Shown piece after piece: positions 17,788-25,557 of a stretch of 64,000 nt of DNA. This DNA is from Paenibacillus sp. RC67 (GTDB taxonomy: Bacteria > Bacillota > Bacilli > Paenibacillales > NBRC-103111). Position numbers and translations under genes: made by a program. The notes under the pieces are model-generated. The model saw only the letters and a program-made list of their open reading frames with translations. It had not been told where the DNA came from and did not search any database. The stretch's first letter is position 1. Every line of letters begins with the position of its first letter. Location: NCBI RefSeq assembly GCF_030020805.1, contig NZ_CP125098.1:124001-188000 (forward strand), read 5' to 3'.

Positions 17788-18939
17788 TTAAAAAGGCAGG
17801 TGGAACAACCCACGGTAAATTTTCAACACGGTATCGATGTTGCCGCTGTATACGATAACGGAGAGCGTTACAATAGCCTGGGTAAGGGCACAGCGGTAGA
17901 GGAAGTAGGCTCGGGATACTTTCTTCTTGTTCACGGTCGATTTGCCCAGTAAAGTCTCTACGGCAATGACAATACCATGATAAAGTCCATAGAAAAAATA
18001 GATCCAGCCGAAGCCATGCCACAGACCTATGAGCACCATAATGAGAATCGACAGGGCTGCGCCCATCCACTTTGTTGGGGCTTTTCGCGTAAAGAACATA
18101 AAGATATGGTCGCGGAACCAATCGCCGAGAGTTGCATGCCAGTTGCGCCAAAATTGGGTGAGCGTGGGCGATTGAAAGGGCTTCTTGAAGTTTTCCGGTA
18201 TCGTGTAACCCATGAGCCGACCAAACCCAATAGCAATGTCGGAATACCCCGAAAAGTCGAAGAATAGCATAATATAGAACCAAATCATCAAAAAGATGGA
18301 TTGGTGTGTGTAAAGCTCCTGGTTCTGCACATGATGGAACACATCTGTCATCCAGGTGACGACAACGAGCTTTTTGAACAAGCCGAGAATAATTCGCTTA
18401 ATCCCTTCCTCTACCTGACTAGAGTTAACCTGATAAGGCTTCTTGGCATCGGCCATAAAGTCGCGGAACTTCAGGATCGGCCCAGAAGTAAAGGTGGGAA
18501 CGAACAAAATGTAGTTCACATAGTCAATGACCGAAGCTCGGGCATCCTTGCCGAAAAAGTAAGCGAAATAATGAGCGTCGATGACCTTAAGCACGTTATA
18601 GATCAAGGTAAGTGCAATAACGGCATCAAAAAGAGGACTCTCCGTCGACTGCATGCCGAGGAGCCTTATCCCCGAAACAGCACCTACGTTCAGAACGATC
18701 AGCAGAATGAACCAGAATAAACGCCACTTTTTCACATGGCACAGCCATAAGAAGCTCATATAGTTCAACAACGTATAGATGATGTAAAAGAGAAAAAGCT
18801 TCTTGCTGAACAGCAGCAAGAAACAAAGGTTGAACGCCAGCAGCAGGATTCGCTTGTTATGCGGCCACCAACGGGTGAGGGCCAGGACGATGATCATTCC
18901 GATGAGCGCCATGACCGCGTTCATGTTCATAAAAAACAT
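17788..18939 (-). CDS. DltB-like MBOAT acyltransferase
   Basis: MBOAT proteins of this type move an acyl group from a carrier protein across the membrane. The 383-residue product is polytopic with about ten helices and carries the family motifs FDFSGYSDIAIGFGRLMG, FWRNWHATLGDWFRD (263-275) and LIGLWHGFGWIYFFYGLYHG with the conserved catalytic His308. These match DltB and alginate O-acetylase AlgI. ATG 18939 follows AAGGAG. It is the last gene of an operon that also encodes a carrier protein, a synthetase-like ligase, a DltD-like protein and a DltX-like peptide, so D-alanylation or another aminoacylation of an envelope polymer is more likely than O-acetylation. The donor amino acid and acceptor polymer are unknown. 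Confidence 0.88.
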   Translation of the reverse strand: MFFMNMNAVMALIGMIIVLALTRWWPHNKRILLLAFNLCFLLLFSKKLFLFYIIYTLLNYMSFLWLCHVKKWRLFWFILLIVLNVGAVSGIRLLGMQSTESPLFDAVIALTLIYNVLKVIDAHYFAYFFGKDARASVIDYVNYILFVPTFTSGPILKFRDFMADAKKPYQVNSSQVEEGIKRIILGLFKKLVVVTWMTDVFHHVQNQELYTHQSIFLMIWFYIMLFFDFSGYSDIAIGFGRLMGYTIPENFKKPFQSPTLTQFWRNWHATLGDWFRDHIFMFFTRKAPTKWMGAALSILIMVLIGLWHGFGWIYFFYGLYHGIVIAVETLLGKSTVNKKKVSRAYFLYRCALTQAIVTLSVIVYSGNIDTVLKIYRGLFHLPF

Positions 18940-18952
18940 AGGTTTACTCCTT

Positions 18953-19026
18953 AGAGCTTTCCGATAGGAAAGCTAACTTCGTAAGCACTACAGAGCTTTC
19001 CGTAGTAAAACTAACTTCGAAAGCAT
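18953..19026. repeat. two imperfect ~36-bp direct repeats
   Basis: AGAGCTTTCCG...CTAACTTCG.AAGCA occurs at 18953-18988 and again at 18992-19026 with a few differences. A shorter related piece, GAGCTTCC, follows at 19032. Unit 1 also contains the dyad CTTTCC/GGAAAG. It lies between the DltX-like and DltB-like genes. Confidence 0.7.
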
Positions 19027-19056
19027 AGGTTGAGCTTCCTTAAGGAAGCACTCCGT

Positions 19057-19167
19057 TTAAAATCCCTCGTAGATAAACAAACCTTTTCCGGTAAAATAGA
19101 TCAGCACCATAATCAGCATTGCCGTATAAACAATCACTTCGATGATTTTGCGAGCGAAAGGAGCCAT
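19057..19167 (-). CDS. DltX-like 36-residue membrane microprotein
   Basis: The frame starts at ATG 19167 behind a perfect AAGGAGGT that lies inside the end of the DltD-like gene; the two overlap by 34 bases in different frames. It encodes a basic N-terminus (MAPFARK), one hydrophobic helix (about 9-25) and the C-terminus GLFIYEGF. DltX of known Dlt operons is a ~50-residue single-helix protein ending FIYNEF, and its conserved C-terminal tyrosine has been reported as the acyl relay between DltB and DltD; here Tyr33 would be equivalent. Position beside DltD-like and DltB-like genes supports the match. It is too short for most automatic gene callers. Confidence 0.82.
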   Translation of the reverse strand: MAPFARKIIEVIVYTAMLIMVLIYFTGKGLFIYEGF

Positions 19168-20108
19168 GCGTCTACCTCCTTCGTAAATACCGGTGCGCCC
19201 TCCTGGCGGCTTAAATGAACAAGATCGTGAAAGAGTGATTTGTCGTATTTTTGCAGCAAATCCAGTACAGGGACATTATAGGAAGCTAGTCGTCGATTAA
19301 CCTCTTCTTGCAATCCAGGCATGTACCTAGGCAGCTCATACCCCTTATTCCACGGCATCCAAATAACACGGACCTTAAGCTGGTGCTCATTGGCGTAAGC
19401 CAAAATCCAGTCGAGTGCTTGCAGGTTGTCTTTATAATCGTTCTGTGACATCCAACCGAAGCGCTGGTCGTATTCCGTCCATTTCTTTTTCAGCTCTTCA
19501 TCGGTTGTTTGTCCGAAATAGAGCTCTTTATCAATCCAACGCGGCTGGTAAGCCAATGGATGATGCTGACTCAGCTTCAACGTTTCTGGAAAAGCGGCGC
19601 AGCCTTTGAGACTTGCAGCATCCTGCTTCAGAAGGCCTTGATACATCGCACAAGCGAATTCCGTTCCTGTGTCCCGGAAATAATCACGGTAGGCATACAC
19701 ATAGGGCTGGTACCATGGCTTGAACCACTGGTAGGTAGGGTCGGTGTCCAAGCTATCGATCATCGTGTGGACGTCGATACCGATCACCAGCTCGTCATCA
19801 ACATGGAAAAGCTGCCGCTCCAAAATTGCTTTCAGATCGGTCAGCTTGCCATAGGAGAGTCCCATTTCTATTAGTTTGGCATTCGACTTCTCCTCGATAT
19901 AAGCACCGGTAACCGCCGAGTTGCCAAAGAACGTGGGACCATGATCCAGCCACTGATGGTGATATAACGTTTTGGTAAAGTCGTTTTTATAAAATCGACG
20001 CGACGTCGCCATCGGATCCCACATGCTGATGAGAAGATCCGACAGAACGAAGACGACGAGCAGCAGCAGCACAAAGCTGTTTTTGCGAAAAAAAGCGCTC
20101 AGTTTCAT
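19134..20108 (-). CDS. DltD-like SGNH acyltransferase/hydrolase
   Basis: DltD acts on the outer face of the membrane and completes transfer of D-alanine to teichoic acid. The 324-residue product has one N-terminal membrane helix (about 11-29), the nucleophile block FFGNSAVTG (GNS, Ser64) and the C-terminal FHDLVHLS with Asp295 and His298 in the DxxH arrangement of SGNH enzymes. A GIDVHTM segment lies between. ATG 20108 is the natural start. It follows the synthetase-like gene by 15 bases and overlaps the DltX-like start. I cannot tell whether the acceptor is teichoic acid or another polymer. Confidence 0.85.
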   Translation of the reverse strand: MKLSAFFRKNSFVLLLLVVFVLSDLLISMWDPMATSRRFYKNDFTKTLYHHQWLDHGPTFFGNSAVTGAYIEEKSNAKLIEMGLSYGKLTDLKAILERQLFHVDDELVIGIDVHTMIDSLDTDPTYQWFKPWYQPYVYAYRDYFRDTGTEFACAMYQGLLKQDAASLKGCAAFPETLKLSQHHPLAYQPRWIDKELYFGQTTDEELKKKWTEYDQRFGWMSQNDYKDNLQALDWILAYANEHQLKVRVIWMPWNKGYELPRYMPGLQEEVNRRLASYNVPVLDLLQKYDKSLFHDLVHLSRQEGAPVFTKEVDAWLLSLAKSSK

Positions 20109-20123
20109 AAGGAACCTACATCT

Positions 20124-21320
20124 TTACAACGATTTTTGCTGCCAAGTGTGGTACTGCTCACGGAAGGTGGCAGGCCAGTTCGATTCGTCCAGCCCGTATT
20201 GAGCCAAGAATGCAAATGCCCAACGTTCAATTCCGAAGCCGACACAGCCGGTAACCGCATTGCGTTTGCCCATTTTAATATTAAATGCTGTACCGAACGT
20301 ATTGCTGTGGAAGTTGATGGAGCTGCAGGCGATCGACTTGTTCACGTAAGGAACTGTCAAACGAAGCTCATATTTCATTTCCTGATTCCGTTGGAAGGAA
20401 GCTTTTGTTTGAAAATCATTAGTGAAAAATGGATCATTAGCGATTTCCAGCATACTATCTACATTCCATTCAACGGCAAGCTCCTTAATGTACTCGATAG
20501 AGCGAAGACGGTTTTCTTTGACAAACTCCGGTTTCCCTACGAAAATAATTTCGCGCATGCTGAAGTCGAGCAAACGACCAAAATCGCTATGATTACGAGA
20601 TTCAAAACGGTGGCATTTGGAGATAGCGGAAACGATAACGCCTTCGCCTTCCAAAGTTTCGTTTTGAAGTCCTTCGTAGCAGTGGTAGCATGTCGATGGA
20701 TTCATTGTAAACTTCGGCTTCGGCATCGTTGCATTCAGATCCAAAGGACCGTCTTGCTTCCAGCCTCCGGCTTCACGGATCGATTGGGAGAATGTCTCGA
20801 TAATGTCGAGGTCCTCGCGAAGATGGGTAAGGAAATGGATATGCTCAGGAAACGAGGTAAAGTGGTTCGTTTTATTCAATGTATCCGCATGAATGACCGC
20901 AGGGTAGGATTCTTCTTTGACACCTGCAAAGCGGTTAGCCACTTTGGTCACAAAGGAATAGTCGAAAAAGCGCATCAGACTCGAGAACGGCTCACGGAAA
21001 ATGAACAATCCCGGCTCTAGCACTTTAATGATTTTACGGTCTACAAGCTCGGAAATAATATCGCCCTCATAAGGGGTGTCTACTTTATGTTCGAATAAGA
21101 TGTTCTCTTTGAAGCCGAAATCACCTTGTGAAAAACGGGTAATCAAGCGGCGTACGTGCGCTTCAATCGCTTCGTTGCCTTTTGTCGATTCGTGGGTGAT
21201 GTAGATGTTGCTATCATCAATTCGGATTTCGCTGATTTGCTCGTCGATGAAGGCGGCGGCGTATTTCAGTTGTCCGTGTTGGCTTGAAGCCAATCCCTCT
21301 AGGGATACGACGCATTCCAT
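20124..21320 (-). CDS. class II aminoacyl-tRNA-synthetase-like amino acid:[carrier protein] ligase
   Basis: Homologues of atypical seryl-tRNA synthetases without a tRNA-binding domain are known to activate amino acids and load them on carrier-protein phosphopantetheine. This 398-residue protein fits: class II motif 2 around CHRFESRNHSDFGRLLDF (236-253) with MREIIFVG, motif 3 GFGIERW (361-367, Glu365 and Arg366), and cysteines 211, 214, 236 and 359 that could supply zinc ligands. There is no anticodon-binding domain. It starts at ATG 21320, six bases after the carrier-protein gene, so the carrier is its obvious partner. In this operon it occupies the role of DltA. The amino acid (Gly or Ala in characterised relatives) is not deducible here. 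Confidence 0.85.
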   Translation of the reverse strand: MECVVSLEGLASSQHGQLKYAAAFIDEQISEIRIDDSNIYITHESTKGNEAIEAHVRRLITRFSQGDFGFKENILFEHKVDTPYEGDIISELVDRKIIKVLEPGLFIFREPFSSLMRFFDYSFVTKVANRFAGVKEESYPAVIHADTLNKTNHFTSFPEHIHFLTHLREDLDIIETFSQSIREAGGWKQDGPLDLNATMPKPKFTMNPSTCYHCYEGLQNETLEGEGVIVSAISKCHRFESRNHSDFGRLLDFSMREIIFVGKPEFVKENRLRSIEYIKELAVEWNVDSMLEIANDPFFTNDFQTKASFQRNQEMKYELRLTVPYVNKSIACSSINFHSNTFGTAFNIKMGKRNAVTGCVGFGIERWAFAFLAQYGLDESNWPATFREQYHTWQQKSL

Positions 21321-21326
21321 AGTTTA

Positions 21327-21578
21327 TTACCTCGCAGTCTTAGTCTGAATGAAATCGGCGATTTCTCGCACTGTATTCATAGAATAAAGCATTAGGTCTT
21401 GATTCGTTACTTGGATATTGTAGGTTTTCTCGATATGAGCAATCAGCGCCGTAGCCCCGATAGAATCAACATAGCCGTAATCGAACAAGTGTACGTCAAC
21501 GGTAAAATCATCATCGTCCGCTTCAATTTCGTAGCGGTTGCGGATATGCTCTTCGAGCTGTTGGAGCAAATCTTGCAT
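21327..21578 (-). CDS. acyl/aminoacyl carrier protein (DltC-like role)
   Basis: The 83-residue acidic four-helix protein has the phosphopantetheine site GYVDSIGATAL with Ser39 in DSIG. It would be converted to the holo form by a phosphopantetheinyl transferase encoded elsewhere. ATG 21578 is preceded by a GGGGGA ribosome site. The neighbour downstream is a synthetase-like carrier-protein ligase, so the thioester cargo is most likely an amino acid. Sequence alone does not separate DltC from other stand-alone carrier proteins; context does. Confidence 0.9.
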   Translation of the reverse strand: MQDLLQQLEEHIRNRYEIEADDDDFTVDVHLFDYGYVDSIGATALIAHIEKTYNIQVTNQDLMLYSMNTVREIADFIQTKTAR

Positions 21579-21650
21579 AAAAAGTCCCCCTTGGATTCAC
21601 TTATTTAAGTTTTGTAAGAACATCGGATTTTGGGTTCGTAACGCGAGAAA

Positions 21651-21679
21651 TTCCCGCTATAGCCGGAGCTTTGCGGGAA
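21651..21679. other. hairpin in the FG-GAP / carrier-protein intergenic gap
   Basis: TTCCCGC (21651-21657) and GCGGGAA (21673-21679) form a 7-bp stem with a 15-base loop and no clean T-run. It could be an attenuator or an mRNA-processing element separating the first gene from the rest of the operon. Confidence 0.4.
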
Positions 21680-21794
21680 TCTTTCGGTAACGAGAAAGTA
21701 GGCGGGTCATTTCTTGAAGCTATCAGTGCAGGATTCTTCCGCATAGCTGGAAGTTATCTGCCTTAATTTAAGTCGATTAAGCCTACTTGTATCA

Positions 21795-24700
21795 TTAGTA
21801 ACGGATGGTAATCGTTGTCGGCGGGCCAAAATGGGTCACAGTATACGTGCCCTCACCCTCCTTGTGGTCTACTTGGAGCTGGTCACCTTCGATAGTGAGA
21901 GGTTTCGAGCTTTGCAGCTGAATTTGCTGCATGCCGTCCGATAGCCACTCCAGCTTCCATTGGCCTTGCTGTTTATCCAGCTTGTAAGGCACATTGGAAC
22001 GAAGCAGATGCAGTCGGTTCTCATCACTGCTGCCGAACCATACTTTTGTTGCCTGCGGCACACCCAGGTACAGCTTATTGTTAAGCGAATTAAACACGTC
22101 GGCATCCGTAGAAACTGGACGGTCCACGTAAGCTTGTCCCCGTTCGATAACGACTCCAAGTGTACCTTTGTATTCCGCTGCTTGAGCAGGCACGTTATTC
22201 GTTGAAGGTTTGATCCGAATGGATGGCTCCGTGTGTACTCCAACTATGCGTTTCATATGATCCAGTACTACTTCGATCCATGGACGGTACACCGTAGTTT
22301 GCGTCGTTAACGTATTAAGGACCGTTCGAGCCATTTGTGGTTCCTTCATAAAGTTATAGCTATATTGATTGCGAATCTGGTCCAAATATTTAACGAATTC
22401 CAGCAACCCACCTGGACCGGCTACGCCATTTGGAAGTTTGTACTCGATATGCTCGAAATAATCGATAGGCAAGTCCATATTAATATACGATTGGAACAAA
22501 TCCTCGGTTGAATACTGCCCGAGCCGAAGCACAGGTGCCGGAGTGCTTAATAGCATCGGCGGATTCGATGGCTCGGACGATCCTTGATCCGTCATCAGGA
22601 ATGGGAAGCCCCAATTGTACTGAACGCCAAGCCGAGGCTCGTTCGGAATATTAGATGGACGGAAACCGAAATTGTACCAAATCCCGGCGCCGCGCTCGTT
22701 GTTCAACGTTTGCGTGCGGTCAGGGTTATTGATCCGCCAAGTGTGTTGGTTCGTTCCCGGCATGTTCCACGGAATGTCTAATGTCTTGAACGACTTTTGC
22801 TGTAGAGCAATCTCTTCCTTCTCCTGCTGGTCGCTCGTAAAATTATGGACAAACGTATGCGGGAACAATTCAAGGTAATGATCTTTATTGTATTGTATAA
22901 AGGCTTTCAGCTGCTCTGCATAAGGGAACTTCGGATCGTCGACGGTAATCGGCATACCGAATTCCAATTGGCCGACGATCAGATCGTCTTTGCCGTCGTG
23001 ATTCAAATCGTACCATAGCGGTACGGAGTTGTGACCGCCAACGAGAGCATGATTGCCGAGTTGGTTCACTGTAGCGCCTTCTACTACACCGGAAGGCTTC
23101 CACGTTCCATCAGCCTGCTGCAAGTAGATGCGCAGGTCGCCTTCGAGATTGCCGACCACGAGGTCGGGCCGACCGTCGCCGTTCATGTCACGGATCGACG
23201 GCGCGGCGAATCGAGCGGGCAGCTTGAACAGCAAGCTGCCGGCGTCAAAGGCAATGGGCTCCCCGGCTGTGCCGGAGCCCGAGCCAGCGCCTGCGGCGCC
23301 GCCGCGGCCCGCTGTGCGGTGGCCGCGATAGAGCGTCACACCGCCATCCGCATCCCCGACCACGAGGTCGGGAACGCCGTCGGCGGTGACGTCACCCAGA
23401 GCCGGAGCCACTGGCGCCGCGGCTCGGATGGGCTTGCCGCCCGCCAATAGCGGGGCGGGCTCCGTGAACGTGCCGCCGGCTTCGCCATAGGCGACCGCGA
23501 GCGTGCCGTCGGCCAGCCCGAGAATCAGGTCGGGCTGGCCGTCGCAGGTGAGGTCGTACGCCGCGACGCTGGCGTACGCATCGGTCTTGAGCGGCTGACC
23601 GTTCTTCAGCCGCAGCGGCTCGCGCTTGCCGAAGGCATCGGGCGCGGTCATGCCGTCGGGCAGCATTTGCCCGGCGTAGGCGTCCGGCTTCAGCCCGGTG
23701 TTCGTGTAAGCGGAGATGGTGCCATCGGCTGAGCCGACGATCAGGTCCAGCTTGCCGTCTCCGTTCAAGTCCGCTATCGCAGGATAAGCTCTAAAAGCTT
23801 TATCGATCGGATCGCCAAGCGAACGATAGTCCGGATACAGCGCGAGCTGAATCGGCATACCTTCACTTATGACGCGAGTGCCGCTCGAATAAAACGAGTT
23901 CGGCGTTTCCCCGATGAAGGCGGGCTTGTCGTTCGTTCCCGTATTCAAGTGGACGGCCAGCGATTCCTGCCAGCGTCCCCAATGGAAGGAGGAACGAACG
24001 AGTGTAAAGGACGGCACTTGATTATACTTTTTCAACAGCTCCGCCCATTGAATGCCTTCTCCGTCCCGAATCGCTTCTATAGCTTCGAAGTGATTTTGAT
24101 GAGACATAGCTGGTCGGCCGTAAGGTCCGAGCACTTTTTTGACGCTGTAGCCAAGCGTTTCTTTGGAAACGAAGGATACGTATTCGCTCCGGAACAGCGC
24201 GCTCCCTGCGCTAAAGGTGAAATGAAAGTAAGGCTCAAGCGGGAGCTGTCCGCGATCGTAATATAGCGCGCCCGCGGTCGGCTTCTTGGCTTGATTCGTT
24301 TCTTCCGCGAGCTTGGTGAATCCAAGGCTCGGGTCCATGCCGCTGCTCATGTCATAACCAGTAATGTAGAAGCGATTCGGCAGAAGAGCGCTGCTGAAAA
24401 ACACAGTTCCTTTGCCATATCGATTCAAGGCGTACAGCGCCTTATCATTTAACGATACCATGGGTTCTGCGGTTGAAGGGATCAAACCCTTCCCCCAAGA
24501 GAATTTTTGCAGATCGGTTAATCCGTCATGATTAATATAGTTGTCCATGAACTGCCTGAACAACTGCTGCATCGACTGCAAATTCAGCTCGACATCAGGA
24601 TAAGTGAATGCCTCTGCTGCAGGCGATGCCGTTTTTGCCGTACTGACGGCAAGGGCTTTGGGCGGCGAAAGCTCTACGAGCTCCTTCGCGCCGATAAAGG

Positions 24701-25061
24701 CCAACGGAAAATCCGCGGCCAATCCATTTTCAAGGAACAAATGCCCCCCCTGCGATACATAGCTTTGAAGCAGCTCACGCTGCTTGTCTGTCATCGCTTC
24801 ATGAAGGGAAGGATCCAAATAGACGGCTTCGTAGTTTTTCAATTGCTTAAGAGAAAGCTTATCCAAACTGCGCCGTTCCAATTGCAAATTGGCGACTAAC
24901 GACTGTTTAAACTGACCGTAGGCTGCCGAGTCGAAGCTGTCGCCGTTCGATACATAGAGCATGCGAACGGACAGTTCCTTGTCGGAGACGGCCAACCACG
25001 CTGCGAGGATGAGCAGAATACCGATAACGGCGCCTGCAATCCGGGCTTTTGTTAACTTCAT
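21795..25061 (-). CDS. large membrane-anchored FG-GAP/VCBS repeat protein
   Basis: The 1088-residue product begins with a signal anchor (about 8-25) followed by an alpha/beta domain resembling a class I glutamine amidotransferase-like fold (LYVSNGDSFDSAAYGQF, AVYLDPSLHEAMT, GGHLFLENG). Centrally there are five FG-GAP-type repeats with calcium-binding DxNxDGxxDL loops (for example ADLNGDGKLDLIVG, GDVTADGVPDLVVG, RDMNGDGRPDLVVG), usually forming a beta-propeller-like blade set that binds ligands outside the cell. The C-terminal third is unassigned, rich in aromatic residues, and ends in strand-like TYTVTHFGPPTTITIRY. ATG 25061 is used (GAGGG upstream); TTG 25073 would add four residues. It is first behind the operon promoter and may bind or position the polymer that the Dlt-like proteins modify; that is inference. 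Confidence 0.8.
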   Translation of the reverse strand: MKLTKARIAGAVIGILLILAAWLAVSDKELSVRMLYVSNGDSFDSAAYGQFKQSLVANLQLERRSLDKLSLKQLKNYEAVYLDPSLHEAMTDKQRELLQSYVSQGGHLFLENGLAADFPLAFIGAKELVELSPPKALAVSTAKTASPAAEAFTYPDVELNLQSMQQLFRQFMDNYINHDGLTDLQKFSWGKGLIPSTAEPMVSLNDKALYALNRYGKGTVFFSSALLPNRFYITGYDMSSGMDPSLGFTKLAEETNQAKKPTAGALYYDRGQLPLEPYFHFTFSAGSALFRSEYVSFVSKETLGYSVKKVLGPYGRPAMSHQNHFEAIEAIRDGEGIQWAELLKKYNQVPSFTLVRSSFHWGRWQESLAVHLNTGTNDKPAFIGETPNSFYSSGTRVISEGMPIQLALYPDYRSLGDPIDKAFRAYPAIADLNGDGKLDLIVGSADGTISAYTNTGLKPDAYAGQMLPDGMTAPDAFGKREPLRLKNGQPLKTDAYASVAAYDLTCDGQPDLILGLADGTLAVAYGEAGGTFTEPAPLLAGGKPIRAAAPVAPALGDVTADGVPDLVVGDADGGVTLYRGHRTAGRGGAAGAGSGSGTAGEPIAFDAGSLLFKLPARFAAPSIRDMNGDGRPDLVVGNLEGDLRIYLQQADGTWKPSGVVEGATVNQLGNHALVGGHNSVPLWYDLNHDGKDDLIVGQLEFGMPITVDDPKFPYAEQLKAFIQYNKDHYLELFPHTFVHNFTSDQQEKEEIALQQKSFKTLDIPWNMPGTNQHTWRINNPDRTQTLNNERGAGIWYNFGFRPSNIPNEPRLGVQYNWGFPFLMTDQGSSEPSNPPMLLSTPAPVLRLGQYSTEDLFQSYINMDLPIDYFEHIEYKLPNGVAGPGGLLEFVKYLDQIRNQYSYNFMKEPQMARTVLNTLTTQTTVYRPWIEVVLDHMKRIVGVHTEPSIRIKPSTNNVPAQAAEYKGTLGVVIERGQAYVDRPVSTDADVFNSLNNKLYLGVPQATKVWFGSSDENRLHLLRSNVPYKLDKQQGQWKLEWLSDGMQQIQLQSSKPLTIEGDQLQVDHKEGEGTYTVTHFGPPTTITIRY

Positions 25062-25099
25062 GAAATCCCTCAATTACTTCTGGGTTGGACTACCTTGCA

Positions 25100-25128
25100 A
25101 TTATAGCATGGATGGCGGTCTTTGTTAA
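25100..25128 (-). promoter_or_regulatory. strong sigma-A promoter of the Dlt-like operon
   Basis: On the minus strand TTAACA (25128-25123), a 17-base spacer and TATAAT (25105-25100) with an extended TG-C lie about 40 bases before the FG-GAP gene. Confidence 0.8.
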
Positions 25129-25557
25129 CTTTTGTCGGCAGGCCCGATATCGTGTCTTAAAGGCTGTTACACGAAGCTTCAAGAGCGTTTCAATTGACTT
25201 TACGATGCTGTTATTAGTCCATCACCCACCGCTTCTGATTGTTATGATTCCAATACAAAGCCTGTTCAGTTTGTCTGTTGTTTGGTTGATGAAACGCTCT
25301 GTAGTATGGACCGAGATTGTTGTTGTCGTTATAGGTATTCTGGTATTTACAGCAGGTTGGCTTGTAAAATAGTTGTTATTTTGATAGTCGAACGGTTTAG
25401 TTATGACATCATGGGAGACACTGGTTAAAAAATAGAATGCTATTTTCCTCTGCCATTTGCTGGTTTTGTTAGCTTTATAGCCTCCATTTCTGGTACACTA
25501 TATAGTTGAAGCGATAAAATGAACAAGCGGAATAGCATTCGGAGGAATGAATATAAT
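25129..25557. other. intergenic region FG-GAP operon / U32 gene
   Basis: A hydrophobic frame on the plus strand spans 25085-25372 but has only a TTG start without a ribosome site and overlaps the leftward promoter, so I do not call it. A rightward extended -10 element TGGTACACT is at 25491-25499, before the U32 gene. Nothing else is evident. Confidence 0.5.

Noticed and set aside
25085-25372. 95-codon hydrophobic frame on the plus strand
   Set aside because: Only a TTG start with no ribosome site, and it overlaps the well-formed leftward promoter at 25100-25128.
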